Positions 5,877 through 9,289 of a stretch of DNA of 9,289 nucleotides are shown here, piece by piece. Below the pieces are notes generated by a model. It worked only from the letters and a program-made list of their open reading frames with translations. It was not told where the DNA came from and searched no databases. The position numbers and the translations under genes were made by a program. The DNA is taken from positions 1 to 9,289 of the forward strand of contig JAKPUV010000959.1 of NCBI GenBank assembly GCA_029554925.1, written 5' to 3'. Origin of the DNA: Candidatus Hydrogenedentota bacterium. Its GTDB lineage: Bacteria > Hydrogenedentota > Hydrogenedentia > Hydrogenedentales > CAITNO01. How positions within the stretch are numbered: position 1 is the stretch's first letter; every line of letters starts with the position of its first letter.

Positions 5877-7757
5877 ATGAGCACCGAGAGCAAGAAGCCG
5901 AGCTACAACGAGAACTGGCAGCAGGACTACGCGGAGATGGTCGTGACCGCCGCCGAGGCGGTCCGCAGCATCCAGCCGGGCATGCGGGTGTTCCTGGGCA
6001 CCGGGTGCGCCACGCCGCTCGAGCTGGTGCGCGCGCTGGTGGCCCGCGCGGGCGAGCTGGCCGACATTGAGATCGTGCAGCTGCTCACCCGCGGCGACGC
6101 CCCCTACGCCACCGGCGAACTGGCGAGCTGCTTCCCCGTGAACAGCTTCTTCATCTCCGCCAACGTGCGGAGCATCATCCAGCAGGGCATGGGCGACTAC
6201 ACCCCCATCTTCCTGTCGGACATCCCGCGCCTCTTCCGCTCGGGCCGGCTGCCCCTCGACGTGGCGATGATCCAGGTCACGCCGCCCGACGAGAACGGCC
6301 TGTGCAGCCTGGGCGTTTCGGTGGACATCACGCGCAGCGCCGCCGAGAACGCGCGCATCGTGATCGCCCAGGTGAACCCGCGCATGCCGCGCACCCTGGG
6401 CAACGCCAGCGTGCACGTCTACGACATCGACTACATGGTGCCCGTGGACGCCCCGATCATCGAGGAGCCCTCCCCCGCCTACCGCGAGGGGACCGAGGAG
6501 ATCGGCGAATTCCTCGCGGGCCTCGTGGAGGACGGGTCCACCGTCCAGCTCGGCATCGGCCGCGTGCCGCAGGCCGTCGCGAAGTTCCTCAAGAGCAAGA
6601 AGGAGCTCGGCATCCACACCGAGATGCTCACGGACGCCATCATAGACCTGGTGGAGTCCGGCGTCATCACGGGGGCCAAGAAGACCCTCGACCGCGGCAA
6701 GATCGTCGCGAGCTTCGTCATGGGCTCCCAGCGCCTCTACGACCTGGTGGACAACAACCCGGTCTTCTCCTTCAACCCCACCGAGTACGTGAATGACCCC
6801 CATGTGATCAGCCGCCAGAACAAGATGGTCGCCATCAACGTGGGGCTCGAGGTGGACCTCACCGGCCAGGTCTGCGCCGACTCCATCGGCCACCAGTTCT
6901 ACTCGGGCATCGGCGGGCAGGTGGACTTCAACCGCGGCGCCGCGCGCTCGGAAAACGGCAAGGCCATCATCGCCCTCCACTCGACCACCGGCGACGGCAA
7001 GTCCCGCATCGTCTCCACCCTGACCCACGGGGCCGGCGTGGTGACCACGCGCGGCGACGTCCACTACGTGGTCACGGAGCACGGCGTGGCCTACCTCCAC
7101 GGCAAGAGCATCCAGGAGCGCGCCCTCGCCCTCATCAGCATCGCCCACCCGGACTACCGCGAGCAGCTGCTGAAGGACGCCATCGAGATGCGCTACGTGC
7201 GCGCCGAGATGCAGGACTACAGCGGCAAGATCACCGTGGGCCCCAAGGAGACCCGGACGACCATGCTGCTCGACGACGGGTCGCAGCTCACCATCCGGCC
7301 GATCCACCCCACCGACGAGCCCGCCCTCCGCGAGCTGTTCTACGCCCTCTCCCAGAAGTCCATCTACACCCGCTTCATGAGCCGCATGAAATGGGTGCCC
7401 CGCAAGCAGGTCAAGGACTTCGTCTACATTGACCACCGCACCGAGGTCTCCATCGTGGCGACCGTCCCCTCCGCCGACGGCGGCGACATCGTGGCCCTTG
7501 GCGGCTACTACCTCAACCCGCGCACCAACCGCGCCGAGGTCGCCTTCACGGTCCACGACGACTACCAGAACCGCCACATCGGCACCTTCCTCTTCAAGCA
7601 GCTGGTGACGATCGCCCGGAGAAACGGCATCGCCGGCTTCACCGCCGAGGTCCTGGAGGAAAACCGGGCCATGCAGGCCGTGTTCAACAACAGCGGCCTC
7701 AAGACCGAGAGCAAGCTCATCGAGGGCGTCTTCCACTACACCATGCAGTTTGACTGA
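5877..7757 (+). CDS. CoA-transferase/acetyl-CoA hydrolase with C-terminal GNAT domain
   Basis: A 626-residue fusion. Residues about 15-440 are a family I CoA-transferase of the acetyl-CoA hydrolase/4-hydroxybutyrate CoA-transferase group, with SPAYREGTEEIGEFLAGLVEDG-type linker, GIGRVPQAV (226-234), NPTEYVNDP and GLEVDLTGQV. E325 in that last motif sits at the expected catalytic glutamate that forms the glutamyl-CoA intermediate. Residues about 470-626 are a GNAT acetyltransferase domain: LTIRPIHPTDE at the start, AEVAFTVHDDYQNRHIG acyl-CoA loop, and ENRAMQAVFNNSGL. In the acyl-CoA loop (Q/R-x-x-G-x-G/A) the first glycine is H567. The ATG lies one base after the ligase stop, with CGGAG at 5863-5867 inside the ligase gene, so translation is probably coupled. 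Together the pair interconverts acyl-CoAs and yields ATP. The GNAT target (protein lysine or small molecule) cannot be told. Confidence 0.9.
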   Translation: MSTESKKPSYNENWQQDYAEMVVTAAEAVRSIQPGMRVFLGTGCATPLELVRALVARAGELADIEIVQLLTRGDAPYATGELASCFPVNSFFISANVRSIIQQGMGDYTPIFLSDIPRLFRSGRLPLDVAMIQVTPPDENGLCSLGVSVDITRSAAENARIVIAQVNPRMPRTLGNASVHVYDIDYMVPVDAPIIEEPSPAYREGTEEIGEFLAGLVEDGSTVQLGIGRVPQAVAKFLKSKKELGIHTEMLTDAIIDLVESGVITGAKKTLDRGKIVASFVMGSQRLYDLVDNNPVFSFNPTEYVNDPHVISRQNKMVAINVGLEVDLTGQVCADSIGHQFYSGIGGQVDFNRGAARSENGKAIIALHSTTGDGKSRIVSTLTHGAGVVTTRGDVHYVVTEHGVAYLHGKSIQERALALISIAHPDYREQLLKDAIEMRYVRAEMQDYSGKITVGPKETRTTMLLDDGSQLTIRPIHPTDEPALRELFYALSQKSIYTRFMSRMKWVPRKQVKDFVYIDHRTEVSIVATVPSADGGDIVALGGYYLNPRTNRAEVAFTVHDDYQNRHIGTFLFKQLVTIARRNGIAGFTAEVLEENRAMQAVFNNSGLKTESKLIEGVFHYTMQFD

Positions 7758-7795
7758 CACCGCCCGCCCCGGGCGCATCCCTCCGCATTCCACTA

Positions 7796-7830
7796 GTCGC
7801 ATTTTTCGCTGTTTGCGCGAAAAATGCGAC
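7796..7830. terminator. Perfect 14-bp stem-loop after the CoA operon
   Basis: GTCGCATTTTTCGC (7796-7809) and GCGAAAAATGCGAC (7817-7830) are perfect reverse complements around a 7-nt TGTTTGC loop. It starts 38 nt after the stop codon at 7757. AAATTTT follows rather than a clean T-run, so termination is plausible but not certain. Because it ends only 10 bp before the -35 box at 7841, it could instead be a protein-binding operator for the downstream promoter. Confidence 0.5.
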
Positions 7831-7840
7831 AAATTTTCCC

Positions 7841-7870
7841 TTGACATTCTTTTCTGCCTTCGTCTATAAC
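7841..7870 (+). promoter_or_regulatory. Near-consensus sigma-70 promoter TTGACA-N18-TATAAC
   Basis: TTGACA at 7841-7846 is a perfect -35 and TATAAC at 7865-7870 a one-mismatch -10, with 18 nt between. The surrounding 7831-7880 is much more AT-rich than the rest of the window. The predicted start is near 7877, about 270 nt upstream of the protease ATG. It should drive the M4 protease gene. Confidence 0.75.
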
Positions 7871-7878
7871 AATACAAG

Positions 7879-8028
7879 ATGACGCGGAGTCCGTCCGCCC
7901 GTATTTTGGGCTTGGCGGACGGTTCAACTAGTGCAAATAGACGGGAATGGCCGCCGGAGCCTTTCCCCCGGGCGGGTTGCGCCGCCGAAACGGGGGGGAG
8001 CGGACGCAACGGGCCCACCCGTTGGTAG
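7879..8028 (+). CDS. Possible 49-codon leaderless upstream ORF
   Basis: An ATG lies 8 nt after the TATAAC -10 box, at or within 2 nt of the predicted transcription start, and opens a 49-codon frame ending in TAG at 8026-8028. The geometry resembles the likely leaderless start at 364. The peptide (MTRSPSARILGLADG...) has no recognisable motif, and open frames of this size are common in GC-rich DNA. It lies within the structured leader and its translation would unfold the 7891-7922 and 7976-8024 stems. It may well not be translated. Confidence 0.15.
   Translation: MTRSPSARILGLADGSTSANRREWPPEPFPRAGCAAETGGSGRNGPTRW
7891..7922 (+). promoter_or_regulatory. Leader hairpin, 9-bp perfect stem
   Basis: CCGTCCGCC (7891-7899) pairs with GGCGGACGG (7914-7922) around a 14-nt loop. 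An inner alternative GCCC/GGGC pairing is also possible. It begins about 14 nt after the predicted transcription start, so it would cap the 5' end of the protease mRNA. TTCAACT follows, not a T-run, so it is unlikely to be an intrinsic terminator. Confidence 0.55.
7976..8024 (+). promoter_or_regulatory. Two mutually exclusive leader stems
   Basis: GTTGCG (7976-7981) can pair with CGCAAC (8005-8010). CAACGGG (8007-8013) can pair perfectly with CCCGTTG (8018-8024) around a CCCA loop. Bases 8007-8010 are shared, so only one stem can form. This is the switch-like geometry seen in attenuators and riboswitches, but such overlaps also arise by chance in GC-rich sequence. Confidence 0.35.
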
Positions 8029-8134
8029 TTTGTTGACAACGGCCTGCGGGGCCTCCGCACCACTGCGGATCCCCCGGGGAACGCGACAGCGAATGGGCAA
8101 GGCGGGGCCGTCGGGCGGTCCCGGCGATTCCGTC

Positions 8135-8141
8135 AAAGGAG
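8135..8141 (+). promoter_or_regulatory. Strong ribosome-binding site AAAGGAG
   Basis: AAAGGAG with 8 nt to the ATG at 8150 is the best Shine-Dalgarno in the window. It fixes the protease start at 8150 rather than at the in-frame ATG at 8177, and shows that this gene is not translated leaderlessly. Confidence 0.8.
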
Positions 8142-8149
8142 ACAGGCGT

Positions 8150-9289
8150 ATGCGCGCACGAACAGCGGCGGGCTGGATGCGGAACTGGACGGGGGTCGCG
8201 GCGGCGGTGTTCGCCGCGGCGTGCGCCGCGGGGTTCGCCCAGGCGCAGGCCACCGACCAGGACATTGCCGGGGTGCTCGAATCCATGCGGGCCCCTGCGG
8301 CCGCGGAGCTGCCCGTCGTGCACCGCGATGACACGGGCTATCTCCATTTTCTGTCCGCGCCCACGGGCGGACAGTTCACGGTGCCCGGCGGCGCCGCAAA
8401 GAGCGGCGCGCCCGAGGCCGCCGCGCGCGGCTTTGTGGACGCGCACAAGGGCGCCTTCGGCCTGGCCTCGCCGGGCGCGGACCTGTGTCTGAAGAAGACC
8501 AAGGACCGCCCCAACGGCGCCGTGGTGCGCTTCTCCCAGACCCACGCCGGCCTGCCCGTGATCGGGGCGGAAATGGTGGTGCGTCTCACCGCCGACGGCG
8601 GCGTTTCGATGGTGCTGAACGACATCATGAAGGACGCCTCGGTCCTCGACGCCGACCCGTCCCTGCTGGACCCCGTCCTTTCGCCCGAACAGGCCCAGGC
8701 CGCCGCGCTGCGCGCCGAGAGCGCCCTCTCCCAGACGGCGAAGAACGTCTATGCGCCCGGCGAGGATCCCCTGCTGGCGGTGTTTTCCCCGCCGGTCTTC
8801 GGGATGAAGGGCGATCCGAAGCTGGTGTACGAGGTCGCCCTCCGGGACAAGACCCACGCCCATCCGCCGGTTGCGGTGTCCGTGGACGCCAAGACCGGCG
8901 AGCTGGTTTTCCGCCGGGGGCTCGGCGCCGCGGCGCTCGCCCGCGAGATTTACGACGCCCAAGGCAAGCTCGACCCGCTGGCCGACCCCAAGCTCGTGCG
9001 CGAGGAGGGGAGCGACCCGACGGGCGACAAGTACGCCGACGCCCTGTACGACTACTTCGGGGACACCTACGACTGGTACAAGGACAATTTCGGGCGCGAC
9101 AGCTACGACGACGACGGCGCCATGCTCAAGGGCTATGTGAACTGCCCCATTTTCAACGCCTACTGGGATCCGTCGGAAGAGATCATGGTGTTTGACAACC
9201 GCCTTATGGCCGACGATGTGGCGGGACACGAACTCACCCACGCGGTGACCGACGCCGAGGTGAACTTCACGTATTTCGGCTTCTCCGGG
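8150..9289 (+). CDS. M4 (thermolysin-like) preproprotease, 3' end outside window
   Basis: The first 380 codons of a secreted zinc metallopeptidase; the frame stays open to the last base. Residues 1-34 are a signal peptide with basic N-region (MRART..RNW), Ala-rich core and AQA cleavage site. Residues about 90-160 fit the FTP propeptide domain (FSQTHAGLPVIGAEMVV) and about 180-256 a PepSY domain ending VSVDAKTGELVF. The catalytic domain starts near 265 (AREIYDAQGK). It shows the thermolysin-like YDWYKDNFGRDSYDDDGAML and NAYWD segments, then the zinc motif H360-E-L-T-H364 (GHELTHAVTD). The third zinc ligand (Glu in NEAxSD) and the catalytic His lie beyond the window, so activity cannot be fully confirmed. 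It is a single gene with its own promoter and long leader. The likely role is extracellular protein breakdown for amino acids, which would feed the acyl-CoA metabolism encoded just upstream. Confidence 0.92.
   Translation, partial: MRARTAAGWMRNWTGVAAAVFAAACAAGFAQAQATDQDIAGVLESMRAPAAAELPVVHRDDTGYLHFLSAPTGGQFTVPGGAAKSGAPEAAARGFVDAHKGAFGLASPGADLCLKKTKDRPNGAVVRFSQTHAGLPVIGAEMVVRLTADGGVSMVLNDIMKDASVLDADPSLLDPVLSPEQAQAAALRAESALSQTAKNVYAPGEDPLLAVFSPPVFGMKGDPKLVYEVALRDKTHAHPPVAVSVDAKTGELVFRRGLGAAALAREIYDAQGKLDPLADPKLVREEGSDPTGDKYADALYDYFGDTYDWYKDNFGRDSYDDDGAMLKGYVNCPIFNAYWDPSEEIMVFDNRLMADDVAGHELTHAVTDAEVNFTYFGFSG

Larger units (their letters stand above)
7871..8149 (+). other. Long structured 5' leader of the protease gene
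   Basis: This is about 270 nt of predicted untranslated RNA. Visible structures are a perfect 9-bp stem (7891-7899 with 7914-7922, 14-nt loop); a pair of mutually exclusive stems at 7976-8024; CCGCA/TGCGG around a 4-nt loop near 8055-8068; and further GC-rich palindromic stretches to 8120. No known riboswitch consensus was recognised. The ribosome-binding site AAAGGAG (8135-8141) follows the last structures. Its role could be regulation of protease synthesis or simple mRNA stability; the structure alone does not show which. Confidence 0.45.

Noticed and set aside
7791..7933. Two ACTAGT palindromes (7792-7797 and 7927-7932) flanking the protease promoter, considered as insertion or att boundaries.
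   Set aside because: A 6-7 bp match is too short, there is no integrase or target duplication, and the flanks do not extend the identity.
7976..8030. Cyclic-di-GMP (GEMM-I) riboswitch, suggested by GAAA and GGACGCAA.
   Set aside because: The GACGCAAAGCC core is not matched, the GAAA is not closed by a proper stem, and the tetraloop-receptor part is missing.
8033..8038. TTGACA in the protease leader as a second promoter.
   Set aside because: The region 16-19 nt downstream is GC-rich with no -10 match.
5856..8063. Long antisense open frame of 735 codons opposite the CoA-transferase gene, with a similar one at 3788-5893.
   Set aside because: The translations are rich in Ala, Arg, His and Val with no family motif, and they mirror strongly recognised + strand genes. 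They are GC-driven shadows.

Overview
This is a high-GC bacterial window (about two thirds G+C by eye). It holds six protein genes, all on the + strand: five complete and one cut by the right edge. No rRNA, tRNA, transposase, phage gene or CRISPR array is visible. The gene content is ordinary free-living chemoheterotroph: an envelope glycosyltransferase, two exported proteins, acetyl-CoA/acetate energy metabolism and a secreted thermolysin-type protease. Genes spaced by hairpin repeat arrays and low-complexity GC-rich DNA fit a metagenome-derived PVC- or Hydrogenedentota-like lineage. That placement is an inference from general impression, not from a marker gene.

Layout. Positions 1-363 contain no gene. 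They hold a composite inverted repeat (1-116), a three-copy 40-bp tandem repeat (148-267) and one more inverted copy of the same unit (283-313). All complete units share a 7-bp hairpin whose sequence differs between orientations by two compensated base pairs. A TG-extended -10 promoter (348-356) then sits 7 nt before the ATG of a GT2 glycosyltransferase (364-1347), which suggests a leaderless transcript. It is followed closely by an exported TolB/PD40 beta-propeller protein (1380-2474) and an exported calcineurin-like metallophosphoesterase (2479-3573), probably one operon.

A 202-bp gap carries a second TG-extended -10 promoter and a small hairpin. It leads into a tight two-gene operon: a fused alpha-beta ADP-forming acetate-CoA ligase (3776-5875) and, one base later, a CoA-transferase/acetyl-CoA hydrolase with a C-terminal GNAT acetyltransferase domain (5877-7757). 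Both act on short-chain acyl-CoA. The first conserves the thioester energy as ATP and the second can move CoA between acids. The attached GNAT domain may link acetyl-CoA level to protein acetylation.

Positions 7758-8149 are non-genic but structured. They contain a perfect 14-bp stem-loop, a near-consensus sigma-70-type promoter (TTGACA-N18-TATAAC) and a predicted transcribed leader of about 270 nt. The leader has several hairpins, two of them mutually exclusive, and a possible 49-codon upstream ORF. It precedes a well-placed ribosome-binding site and the 5' part of an M4 (thermolysin-like) preproprotease (8150 to the window end). The non-coding DNA at 1-313 and 7796-8149 is the least conventional part of the window.
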